From: Clostridia bacterium
GTDB taxonomy: Bacteria > Bacillota > Clostridia > Oscillospirales > CAG-272
Length of the DNA stretch: 16,673 nt
Direction: 5' to 3'
Assembly: GCA_017612655.1 (NCBI GenBank)
Contig: JAGAFM010000044.1
Span: 1-16,673 of the forward strand
The position numbers were made by a program, and so were the translations under genes. The first letter of the stretch is position 1; each line of letters starts with the position of its first letter. This document shows, in pieces, positions 1 to 6,510 of this stretch. The notes below the pieces were generated by a model. The model was not told the origin of the DNA and ran no database searches. It was given only the letters and a program-made list of their open reading frames with translations.

Positions 1-80
1 CAGAAGCAGTACATCTAGTACGTTCGGGATACCATTACAAACGTAGTCCTGGAAAAAATCCATCCGTAAAAAAGTGCACG

Positions 81-118
81 TAAAAGAAAGTCGGGCGGCT
101 CCGGAAGGGACCGCCCGA
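81..118 (-). terminator. Rho-independent terminator after plsC-like gene
   Basis: On the minus strand an 8-bp GC-rich stem (TCGGGCGG pairing with CCGCCCGA, positions 91-98 and 111-118) closes a short loop and is followed by the T-rich run CTTTCTTTTA. It lies 34 bases past the stop of the acyltransferase gene and is well placed to end the ferredoxin:thioredoxin reductase-thioredoxin-acyltransferase operon. I recognise nothing else in bases 1-80. Confidence 0.75.
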
Positions 119-151
119 TGATGTTGAATGGACAGACGCAGAGAGACGAGC

Positions 152-1030
152 TTAAGAGGGATCGGGGGAAACGCTTTCCCCGGAATCCGTCGGATGGAGC
201 GGATAATAGTCAATCCTTTTTGAATTCTGATAAACAGGCGGGTAGAGGTTCTCTTCCGGATCGATTCCGGAAAGTCTGCAGACCGCCTGATGCGTTCGGA
301 TAATCAGATCCTTCTCCTGCTCTTCTCTCGGCAAGGAAGGATCCCGGAAAATCGGCTCACCGACATGAAGGGTGAGCGTCGCAATCTGTTTGAAGATGTG
401 CTTCCGGATCCATCCTGGCTTGCGGTAGGAAAAAGCGAGAGGGAGGACGGGCTTGTCGCACTTGATTGCAAAATGGGCGAAACCGTTTTTAAACGGACGG
501 ATCGGGCAATAATACTCCCACATGCTTCCCTCTCCGTAAATGTGAACCCACCCGTGGTCTGCCAGAAGATCGCGGACAGCCTTCATCATCACAATGGAGG
601 CGTGGACGTCATCGACCGGAACCGGGATGCCCCGCACGGAACGGATTAGGTATCCGTTTTCCCCGCGGACGTTCTTGTCCCAGACGAGTACGTACGGCTT
701 CGAGGGACGCACCGCTTTCATGATGGCAATGAAATCCCACATGTGAACGTGATTCGAGCAGGAGATTACGCCGTTGCGGATGATCTCCGCGTGCTTTTTC
801 AGATTCTCTCTTCCCTGGATTTTCAGGCCCATCCGAACGGTCGCGACCGGAAAGGCGAGGAGATTCAGGAGCACGCGGAACCCCCACAGCCTGGCACGAA
901 ACCGGAAAGACCGGTCTACGTAGGGGTAATCCCGGTCAAAAACCGTTCCGTCATTCTTCTTTACAACCAGATAATGGGAAGCGGTATCTTCCGGAAACGG
1001 GAACTTTGTTGTTCGAGGGTCGTATACCAT
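152..1030 (-). CDS. Lysophospholipid acyltransferase, PlsC family
   Basis: This 292-residue protein is probably an acyltransferase that puts an acyl chain on a lysophospholipid or related acceptor at the membrane; 1-acyl-glycerol-3-phosphate is the usual family substrate. The catalytic HX4D box is visible as His94 to Asp99 (NHVHMWD). A block-II-like GIPV follows near 134-137, then GEGS at 166-169, which matches the EGT/EGS substrate-binding block, and VLPLAF near 195-200. A hydrophobic stretch at about 52-66 precedes the catalytic box, as is usual. The ATG has a GGGAGG ribosome binding site 6 bases upstream. The gene starts 42 bases after the thioredoxin stop with no terminator between, so it is the last gene of that operon. 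The C-terminal 40 residues are poorly conserved. The exact acceptor cannot be read from the sequence, so I give no gene symbol. Confidence 0.88.
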   Translation of the reverse strand: MVYDPRTTKFPFPEDTASHYLVVKKNDGTVFDRDYPYVDRSFRFRARLWGFRVLLNLLAFPVATVRMGLKIQGRENLKKHAEIIRNGVISCSNHVHMWDFIAIMKAVRPSKPYVLVWDKNVRGENGYLIRSVRGIPVPVDDVHASIVMMKAVRDLLADHGWVHIYGEGSMWEYYCPIRPFKNGFAHFAIKCDKPVLPLAFSYRKPGWIRKHIFKQIATLTLHVGEPIFRDPSLPREEQEKDLIIRTHQAVCRLSGIDPEENLYPPVYQNSKRIDYYPLHPTDSGESVSPDPS

Positions 1031-1072
1031 ACTCTTCCTCCCGGCTCTTTCGCTTTCGGAGCGCTTTTTCGG

Positions 1073-1408
1073 TCAAACGCCAAGGTTCTTGATCAGGCTT
1101 TCAATCTGTTCCTTCGGACGATAGCCGACGGACTGAGCGACAACAGAACCATTCTGAATCAGCACCACGAGCGGGATGCTGGAGACGCGGAAAGCGTCCG
1201 CCAGTTCCGGTTCCTCATCGACATTGACTTTTCCCACTTTGATCCTGCCGGCATATTCTTCTGCCAGTTCAGCAATAACGGGGGCCAGCATTCTGCAGGG
1301 ACCGCACCAGGAAGCCCAGAAGTCCAGGAGCACCGGCTGTCCGCACTCCAGCACTTCTTCCTGATAATTGTCCTGGGTTATAATTTTTTCATTCATGATT
1401 CTATTCAT
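1073..1408 (-). CDS. trxA: Thioredoxin
   Basis: A small soluble dithiol-disulfide oxidoreductase of 111 residues, the usual length for thioredoxin. The active site WCGPC is at 34-38, the buried Asp lies in LLDFWA (Asp29), and the cis-proline loop IP is at 78-79. It directly follows a ferredoxin:thioredoxin reductase catalytic subunit, which makes that enzyme its probable electron donor. I took the ATG at 1408 because it overlaps the upstream stop as ATGA, a common sign of translational coupling. However, the AAAGG motif touches this ATG directly, and the ATG at 1396 (107 residues, starting MNEKII) has better spacing from it and is a real alternative. Function is secure; only the start is uncertain. 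Confidence 0.95.
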   Translation of the reverse strand: MNRIMNEKIITQDNYQEEVLECGQPVLLDFWASWCGPCRMLAPVIAELAEEYAGRIKVGKVNVDEEPELADAFRVSSIPLVVLIQNGSVVAQSVGYRPKEQIESLIKNLGV

Positions 1409-1617
1409 CCTTTCTCTTCGCTGTTTGATTTGTAATAAAGCATGCAGTGGCAAAAACCCTCGAAGTTCGGGTCTGCGATCTGGTCCCGGAACTCCTTGCA
1501 CATGCATTTCGTTTCGGGAGTCATCTCTCTGCGGCAGGGGCAGTAGCCTCCCCTCGCCTTCAGACCCTCCTTTACGGTTTTAACGATTTCCTGATCCGGA
1601 TTCAGAGTGATTTTCAA
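1405..1617 (-). CDS. ftrB: Ferredoxin:thioredoxin reductase catalytic subunit-like protein
   Basis: A 70-residue protein that should pass electrons from reduced ferredoxin to the thioredoxin encoded next to it, through a [4Fe-4S] cluster and a redox disulfide. All six family cysteines are present in three CxC pairs: CPC at 26-28, CMC at 38-40 and CHC at 56-58. Spacing between pairs is 9 and 15 residues, unlike the 16 and 8 I recall for the plant/cyanobacterial enzyme, so it belongs to a compact bacterial branch. No variable (alpha) subunit gene is nearby. The only good start is TTG at 1617, with AAAGGAG nine bases upstream; there is no ATG or GTG at a sensible place. The stop overlaps the thioredoxin ATG. 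Its own promoter lies at 1700-1728. Confidence 0.88.
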   Translation of the reverse strand: MKITLNPDQEIVKTVKEGLKARGGYCPCRREMTPETKCMCKEFRDQIADPNFEGFCHCMLYYKSNSEEKG

Positions 1618-1699
1618 CGGGTTATGCTCCTTTCGGCACAGCACGGCGCAGGGAGACGATTCCCGGCCGGCTTTCCAAGGCGGAATCCTTTTCCCTTTT

Positions 1700-1728
1700 A
1701 TTTTACCATACTGTAAAAGAAAAGTCAA
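1700..1728 (-). promoter_or_regulatory. Sigma-A promoter of ftrB-trxA-plsC operon
   Basis: Minus-strand TTGACT (1723-1728) and TAAAAT (1700-1705) are separated by exactly 17 bases, close to the vegetative consensus. The predicted start of transcription is about 75 bases upstream of the TTG codon of the reductase gene. Confidence 0.75.
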
Positions 1729-1762
1729 ATGATTCCCCCTTTGCATAGTTTCGGGAAACCAG

Positions 1763-1791
1763 TTGACCGATGCGGAGCACTGTGATACAAT
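1763..1791 (+). promoter_or_regulatory. Sigma-A promoter of the first MATE gene
   Basis: Plus-strand TTGACC (1763-1768) and TACAAT (1786-1791) are 17 bases apart. Transcription would start near 1798, only a few bases before the ATG of a small leader ORF. It is divergent from the reductase promoter, with about 35 bases between the two -35 boxes. Confidence 0.75.
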
Positions 1792-1801
1792 ACAGGGAGG
1801 A

Positions 1802-1867
1802 ATGAGTATCCGGAAACGGTACAAGAACAACGAAAAAGAACAGGAATTCCCGGGGGGAGACGCGTGA
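1802..1867 (+). CDS. Possible 21-codon leader ORF of MATE gene
   Basis: An ATG within a GGGAGGAATG context opens a 21-codon frame (beginning MSIRKRYKNN, very charged) whose TGA stop overlaps the GTG start of the MATE gene as GTGA. It lies wholly in the MATE 5' leader and could couple or regulate MATE translation. Against it: the GGAGG is only about one base from the ATG, too close for a normal ribosome binding site, and the predicted transcript start is so near that translation would have to be almost leaderless. It matches no peptide I know. It may be chance. Confidence 0.3.
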   Translation: MSIRKRYKNNEKEQEFPGGDA

Positions 1868-3261
1868 AAGAAAACAACCTGTCCCGCTTTGAACAAATGA
1901 CAAAAACCCCAGTGCAGAAGCTGATTCTCCGGCTTTCGGTGCCGACCGTCCTCAGCATGATGTCCACCACGATCTACAATCTGGTCGACACCGCGTTTGT
2001 CGGAACGCTAGGCAATTCCGCCAGCGGTGCCGTCGGAGTCATTTTCGGTTTTATGGCGATTCTGCAGGCAATTGGATTCATGTTCGGTCAGGGTTGCGGG
2101 AGTATTCTGGCCAGGCGCCTCGGATCGAAAGATCCGGAGGGGGCCAGCGAAACGGCTTCCACCGGCTTTTTCTTTTCGTTTCTGTTCGGTATTCTGGTTT
2201 CCGTCGTCTGTGCGCTCCTGCTCGATCCCCTGATTGCGGTTCTGGGGAGCACGGAAACCATTGCCCCTTATGCGAAGACATATATCTATTATATCCTGTC
2301 TACGGCTCCCTTCGTGGTTTCCAGCTTTACACTCAACAATATCCTCCGATACGAGGGCAAGGCCGCCCTTGGCATGATCGGATTGATCTCAGGCGGCCTT
2401 CTCAATATCGCGGGCGACGCGATTTTCATGTTCGGATTTCATATGGACATTGCCGGCGCCGGACTGTCTACGGCTCTTTCTCAGGTCATCAGCTTCGGAA
2501 TCCTGCTTTTCATGTTTCTCTCGGGCCGGACGGCGTGCAAGCTCTCACCCCGGAAGATTCGCTTCCGCAGTCTGCTGGTCTTCCGGATCATGTGGACCGG
2601 TCTACCGAGTCTGCTCCGTCAGTCGCTCGGAAGCATCGGAACCATCCTGCTGAATCAGGAATCAGCAGTCTGTGCAGGCGACGCAGGGGTCGCAGCCATG
2701 AGCATTGTCGGCAAGATCGCCTTTTTCCTGTTTGCGATCGCCCTCGGCGTCGGACAGGGATTCCAGCCTGTCTGCGGCTTTAATTACGGCGCGGGAAAGT
2801 ATTCCCGTATCCGAACCGGATACCGTTTCACGCTGCTCTTTTCCATCGCCGTCATGATTGTTCTGACGGTGCCGGCCATTATCTTTGCGGAGCCCATCGT
2901 CTGGACGTTCCGGCATGATTCCCAGGTGGCAGAGATCGGGACGCGGGCGCTCCGACTCCTCTGCGTCGCGCAGATCTTTCTGCCGATCTGCATGGTCACG
3001 GAAATGCTGATGCAGAGCAGCGGAAAGAGTCTGTCCGCTTCGATCCTTTCCGCCCTCCGGGGAGGCGCGCTGTTCATCCCCGCTCTGATCATTCTGAAGG
3101 AACTCCGGGGCATGGCGGGCGTCCAGGAGGCGCAGCCGATCGCCTTCCTTCTTTCCATTCCTCTCGCGATCTGGTTTGCCCGGAGTTATTTCCGGACGCT
3201 TCCCCCCGAAGACCGCGAAGTGGAGGATTCCCCTCCCCCGCCGATGCCGGATCCGGAATGA
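1864..3261 (+). CDS. MATE family multidrug/cation efflux transporter
   Basis: A 465-residue inner-membrane exporter, the normal length for a 12-helix MATE protein, expected to expel drugs or metabolites in exchange for Na+ or H+. The N-terminus has the family pattern: a short polar lead, then KLILRLSVPTVLSMM, then YNLVDTAFVG, typical of the first two helices. A second-half repeat appears from about residue 235 with the GLPSLLRQSLGSIG region. It ends in a proline-rich acidic tail (EDSPPPPMPDPE). The start is GTG at 1864, preceded by GGGGGAGA; an internal ATG at 1900 lacks a ribosome binding site. It is the only full-size plus-strand gene in the window and converges on the VWA gene with 6 bases between the stops. 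Substrate is unknown. Confidence 0.93.
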   Translation: MKENNLSRFEQMTKTPVQKLILRLSVPTVLSMMSTTIYNLVDTAFVGTLGNSASGAVGVIFGFMAILQAIGFMFGQGCGSILARRLGSKDPEGASETASTGFFFSFLFGILVSVVCALLLDPLIAVLGSTETIAPYAKTYIYYILSTAPFVVSSFTLNNILRYEGKAALGMIGLISGGLLNIAGDAIFMFGFHMDIAGAGLSTALSQVISFGILLFMFLSGRTACKLSPRKIRFRSLLVFRIMWTGLPSLLRQSLGSIGTILLNQESAVCAGDAGVAAMSIVGKIAFFLFAIALGVGQGFQPVCGFNYGAGKYSRIRTGYRFTLLFSIAVMIVLTVPAIIFAEPIVWTFRHDSQVAEIGTRALRLLCVAQIFLPICMVTEMLMQSSGKSLSASILSALRGGALFIPALIILKELRGMAGVQEAQPIAFLLSIPLAIWFARSYFRTLPPEDREVEDSPPPPMPDPE

Positions 3262-3267
3262 CCCGAA

Positions 3268-3891
3268 TCACTCTCTGAGCGATTCCGCCCAGTCAGCTGA
3301 GATTTCCTCGTCCTTCCGAACCATGGACGCAACCGCTCCCATCGCCCGGAACAGGTTCCGGGTTCCGGCCTTGCTCTTGCAGTAATTGGCGGACATCTGT
3401 TTGCTGATTCCGATCGATTCCGCCGTTTCCACGGCGTCGATGTTTGCAGCGACGAACACGAATTTCCACCCGTCCTCTTCCAGCGAGCGGATCGTCTTCT
3501 TGACCTCCTGACTGGAGTGGCGCCGGCTTGCGTTCTCAAATCCGTCCGTTGTGATGAGGAACACGGTGTGCTCCGGACGGTCCTCTTCCCGGATATACCG
3601 GTGGACGTCCTGAATGTGGGCGATGGTGTCCCCGATGGTATCCAGCAGAGCGGTGCAGCCTCCGACGCGGTAGTCCCGTTCCGTCATGGGTTTCACTTTT
3701 TCCAGCGGAATCCGGTCATGGAACCGCTCCGCGTCGTTGGAGAACAGGACGGTCGTGACGACAGCCTCCCCCTCTTCCTGTTTCTGCTTTTCGATCATGG
3801 AGTTGAATCCGCCCAGCAGATCCTCCTCCATTCCGGCCATGGACCCGCTCCGGTCCAGAATGAATACGAGTTCCGTCAATCCTTTTTTCAT
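3268..3891 (-). CDS. VWA-domain protein with intact MIDAS
   Basis: A 207-residue soluble protein that is almost entirely one von Willebrand factor A domain. The metal-ion-dependent adhesion site is complete: DRSGS at 13-17 (Asp13, Ser15, Ser17), Thr80 in GGCTALLD and Asp116 in ITTDGFEN. It therefore probably binds Mg2+ and a partner protein in the cytoplasm; there is no signal peptide or membrane segment. I chose the ATG at 3891 because GGGAGG lies 10 bases upstream; the in-frame codons further upstream run through a hairpin. It follows the macro-domain gene, and the pairing of such VWA proteins with macro-domain proteins seems familiar from Clostridia, but the shared job is not known to me. 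Confidence 0.85.
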   Translation of the reverse strand: MKKGLTELVFILDRSGSMAGMEEDLLGGFNSMIEKQKQEEGEAVVTTVLFSNDAERFHDRIPLEKVKPMTERDYRVGGCTALLDTIGDTIAHIQDVHRYIREEDRPEHTVFLITTDGFENASRRHSSQEVKKTIRSLEEDGWKFVFVAANIDAVETAESIGISKQMSANYCKSKAGTRNLFRAMGAVASMVRKDEEISADWAESLRE

Positions 3892-3917
3892 TTGAATAAA
3901 CCCTCCCGATTGTAAGA

Positions 3918-3954
3918 AATGTGGCTGAGCGGGGTTCTCCCGTTCAGCCACATT
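3918..3954 (-). terminator. Hairpin terminator after macro-domain gene
   Basis: A 16-bp stem with one G-T pair (3918-3933 with 3939-3954) and a 5-base loop lies in the gap between the macro-domain stop and the VWA start. On the minus strand it is followed by TTTCTTAC, a weak T-rich tract. It would limit read-through into the VWA gene. It overlaps a possible -10 box. Confidence 0.65.
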
Positions 3955-3957
3955 ATA
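3952..3957 (-). promoter_or_regulatory. Possible -10 box for VWA gene
   Basis: A perfect TATAAT on the minus strand overlaps the upstream edge of the hairpin. No good -35 box is seen 16-18 bases before it. If used, transcription would begin inside the first stem arm, so transcripts made here would miss part of the stem and escape termination. Weak evidence without a -35. Confidence 0.35.
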
Positions 3958-3999
3958 TCGCAAAAGGAGGCGGTCATGGTCTCCCGCCGGGAGACATTT

Positions 4000-5061
4000 T
4001 CAGCAGCCCAGACATTCTTCTCCGTAGCTGTAAAGCGCGGCGTTAATCTCGTAGATGTCGAAATTGCGGTTCCGGATGAAAAACTCGACGATCCGGTCTG
4101 CGGTTTCGCTGCGGGACAGAGCAAACCCTACCGTCCGGAGCAGCGACTCCGTCTCCTCCAGGTCCAGTTCCAATGCGATCGCAAAAGACAGCACGGTGTT
4201 TTTGCTCGGCCTGTATCCTTTCTCGTTCCGGATTTTCGAGAAGGTTTTCCGGCTGACGTTCGCTTTTTTGTAGCACTCGACGTCCGTCATCTTCTTTTCG
4301 TCGATCAGCCGGGTCAGCATGACGGAAAAAGAGTCTTCTCTCCGGTTCAGCCAATCCGTTATTTCCGACTCGTCCCGCCGGAAACCCGAGGAACGACGGG
4401 GCGGTCCGGAAGCCGCGGGCCGGGCGGCGTATGCACCGGAGAAGGACTGATCGAAGCGAGCCAGGTTTTCGACTCGATCCGGGAGGATTGGTTCGATCTT
4501 CCGTTCAGCTTTCAGGCACTCCAATGAGATCTCCTGATCACAGACGTTCTCTTCCGGTTTTTCCTCCGGGGCGCCGAATCTCTCCCGAAGTTCCTCTGCC
4601 CAGGCAGGCGGGATCGAACCTCTTCCCTCCAGACAAAGGAAAACATCCAGGTCGGACGGAGCGGTGGAGAGCGCTTCGGAAACAGCTTTACAGGCGATTT
4701 TCAGAGCCCGGTCTTCGGGAAATCCGGATTCCCCTGTACCGAGGAGAGGAATGGAGACGGCTTTCTGACGCAGCGAGACCGCCAGAGCGAGAGCATCCCG
4801 GTAGCATTCGGAAAGGGCAGCCTCTTCCCCTCCTTCTCCGCCTTTCCAGCGGGGAACGGAAACCCGGATCTGGGCGGGTACGGACCGACGGGCCGGCTTC
4901 TCGGCTACGGCGCGGCCTTCCGTCACAGGTCCGCGGCCGGAGACGGGAAGAAGACCCTTTCTCTTCGCTTTCTCACCGGAAAACGCCAGCGGTCCCTGCA
5001 CGGAAACGACCGCGCTGCCTCGGACAGGCTTTGCGGAAACGTCCAGAAAAAACAAAGGCAT
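4000..5061 (-). CDS. Degenerate macro-domain protein with helical C-terminal domain
   Basis: A 353-residue two-domain protein. Residues about 1-150 align by pattern with the macro (ADP-ribose-binding) domain: GGEEAALSECYRDALALA at 77-94 and the phosphate-loop motif PLLGTGESGFP at 105-115 are typical. The N-terminal half lacks the NAAN-type motif and glycine-rich loop that hold the adenine and distal ribose in active members. After a low-complexity linker (about 165-240) comes a conserved helical domain at 243-348, reminiscent of an XRE-like helix-turn-helix (KKANVSRKTFSKIRNEKGYRPSKNTVL in part). Full-length relatives with an intact macro domain seem familiar from Clostridia. The ATG has GAGGAGG 10 bases upstream, inside the end of the MATE gene 5 bases away, so the two are co-transcribed. 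ADP-ribose binding or hydrolysis is doubtful here. Confidence 0.75.
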   Translation of the reverse strand: MPLFFLDVSAKPVRGSAVVSVQGPLAFSGEKAKRKGLLPVSGRGPVTEGRAVAEKPARRSVPAQIRVSVPRWKGGEGGEEAALSECYRDALALAVSLRQKAVSIPLLGTGESGFPEDRALKIACKAVSEALSTAPSDLDVFLCLEGRGSIPPAWAEELRERFGAPEEKPEENVCDQEISLECLKAERKIEPILPDRVENLARFDQSFSGAYAARPAASGPPRRSSGFRRDESEITDWLNRREDSFSVMLTRLIDEKKMTDVECYKKANVSRKTFSKIRNEKGYRPSKNTVLSFAIALELDLEETESLLRTVGFALSRSETADRIVEFFIRNRNFDIYEINAALYSYGEECLGC

Positions 5062-5066
5062 TTTTG

Positions 5067-6440
5067 CTATTCCTCCTCAATCGACCGGGCTTCCTCCCGG
5101 GTCAGGTTTTTCATCCAGTCGAACCGACGGATTTTGAAAAAGGCGACGGCGCATTTGAGGATCTGGTCCGATTTCAGGCACAGGAAAATCACCCAGGGCG
5201 GGCATCCCAGCAGCAGCGTGAGAACCGACAGGGGAATGACGACCCCGAACACGAAAATCGTGTCGTTTTTAAAGACAAACCCGACGTCTCCGCCGGACTT
5301 GACCAGACCGAAGAGGCAGGGATACTGATAGGCGGTTCCGATGATGGTGACCGAAAGCACCCCGATGAACTGGAACGAATAGGAAACCGCTTCCTCAGAA
5401 ATGTTGTAAAGGGAGATGAACGGACCGCGGATCAGAAGAACCAGTCCGCAGGAAAGCAGTCCGAGACAGAAGAACAGGATTTGAACGGTCACGGAGTATT
5501 CCCGGATCTTCTCGAATTTCCCTGCCCCGACGGTCTTCCCGGTCAGGATCCCGACGGCGCCCGCCATTCCGTTCATTACGACATAGATCATGTTGTTGAC
5601 GTTGTTGGCCAGACTGGCTGCCGTCATGACGCCCTCGGAGAGATTTCCGAGGATTTTGGAGTTCGCGATCAGGTTGCAGCCCCAGACGACCTGGCCTGCC
5701 ATCAGCGGCACACCGTAACGGACAAAGTCGTGAAAGAGCGCCGGGTCCCGTTTGGCGAGCATGGAAAATCGATACCGAAGCTTTTTGTCCCAAAACCGGA
5801 CATAGCAGAAAATAACCAGAAATTCAACAATCCGGGAGATTACGGTGGCGATTCCCGCTCCTGTGACGCCCAGCTCCGGAAACCCCGCCTTTCCGAAAAT
5901 CAGGAGGTAGTTGAGAGAAACATTGACGACCAGCGAAACGAGCGATACCAGAAACCCGATCCGGGCGTTTTCCACGCTCCGCATGGAAACGATCAGGGCC
6001 TGCGTCATGCAGAAAAAGAGAAACGAGAGCGCGACGGCGAACAGGTACTCCCTGCCGCAGGAGACCACCGATTCCTCCCGCGTGAAGATCTGGACAACAG
6101 CCTCCGGGAACAGAAGGCAGACCGCGGAGGTAACGGCACCGAGGATTCCGCACAGGCGGAACCCGATGGAGGTGATCTTCCGGATGGTTTCCGTGTCTTT
6201 CTTCCCCCAGTACTGGGAGGCGAGCAGGAGAACGGTTCCCTCGATTCCGAACGAGAATACCTGAAGAACGGTCTGAACCTGGCCGGCCATGTAAACCCCG
6301 GAGACCGCGCTGTCCCCAAGAGTTCCGATCATCAGATTGTCGGCGAATCCTACCAAATAGGTAATCAGGTTCTGTAGAATCATGGGAACAGCCAGGGCCA
6401 GCAGGGATCCGTAGAAGGCTTTCTCTTTTGTCAGTTTCAT
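5067..6440 (-). CDS. MATE family efflux transporter
   Basis: A 457-residue integral membrane exporter with about 12 predicted helices. Family features include the N-terminal LLALAVPMILQNLITYLVGFADNLMIG in part, with the MATE-typical proline in helix 1, and a second-half GVPLMAGQVVWG segment. The start is ATG at 6440, with TGGGGG four bases upstream; upstream in-frame codons run into a terminator hairpin. It is not a recent duplicate of the MATE at 1864-3261: the N-terminal regions share only the general family pattern. It overlaps no neighbour but is 5 bases from the macro-domain gene. No promoter is visible between it and the terminator behind the aminotransferase, so it probably depends on read-through from the aryl-acid operon. 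The substrate could be one of that pathway's products, but this is a guess. Confidence 0.92.
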   Translation of the reverse strand: MKLTKEKAFYGSLLALAVPMILQNLITYLVGFADNLMIGTLGDSAVSGVYMAGQVQTVLQVFSFGIEGTVLLLASQYWGKKDTETIRKITSIGFRLCGILGAVTSAVCLLFPEAVVQIFTREESVVSCGREYLFAVALSFLFFCMTQALIVSMRSVENARIGFLVSLVSLVVNVSLNYLLIFGKAGFPELGVTGAGIATVISRIVEFLVIFCYVRFWDKKLRYRFSMLAKRDPALFHDFVRYGVPLMAGQVVWGCNLIANSKILGNLSEGVMTAASLANNVNNMIYVVMNGMAGAVGILTGKTVGAGKFEKIREYSVTVQILFFCLGLLSCGLVLLIRGPFISLYNISEEAVSYSFQFIGVLSVTIIGTAYQYPCLFGLVKSGGDVGFVFKNDTIFVFGVVIPLSVLTLLLGCPPWVIFLCLKSDQILKCAVAFFKIRRFDWMKNLTREEARSIEEE

Positions 6441-6462
6441 AGTACCCCCAGGCACTTTGCCA

Positions 6463-6503
6463 GAAAAACGGAAAACGGGGTTCCCTTTGCCGGAAGCCCC
6501 GTT
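6463..6503 (-). terminator. Terminator/attenuator between aminotransferase and MATE
   Basis: On the minus strand AACGGGG and CCCCGTT (6497-6503 and 6474-6480) form a stem extended by TTCC/GGAA past a one-base bulge, followed by TTTTCCGTTTTT. It begins 8 bases after the aminotransferase stop. Only about 20 bases separate it from the MATE ribosome binding site, leaving no room for a promoter. Confidence 0.8.
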
Positions 6504-6510
6504 CAATTCT

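Noticed and set aside
1..80. Gene fragment or repeat at the left edge
   Set aside because: No frame with recognisable protein, no RNA gene pattern; only a short GTAC...GTAC inverted repeat, which is likely to be chance.
3265..3285. Hairpin GAATC...GATTC between the convergent MATE and VWA stops as a bidirectional terminator
   Set aside because: Only about 8 pairs with a mismatch and no T-tract on either side; it overlaps the last codon of the VWA gene. Not enough to call.
4431..6377. A 648-codon open frame on the plus strand opposite the macro and second MATE genes
   Set aside because: It is antisense to two well-supported genes, its translation is rich in Arg, Pro, Gly and Asp with no domain, and long antisense frames are expected with this GC-rich codon usage.
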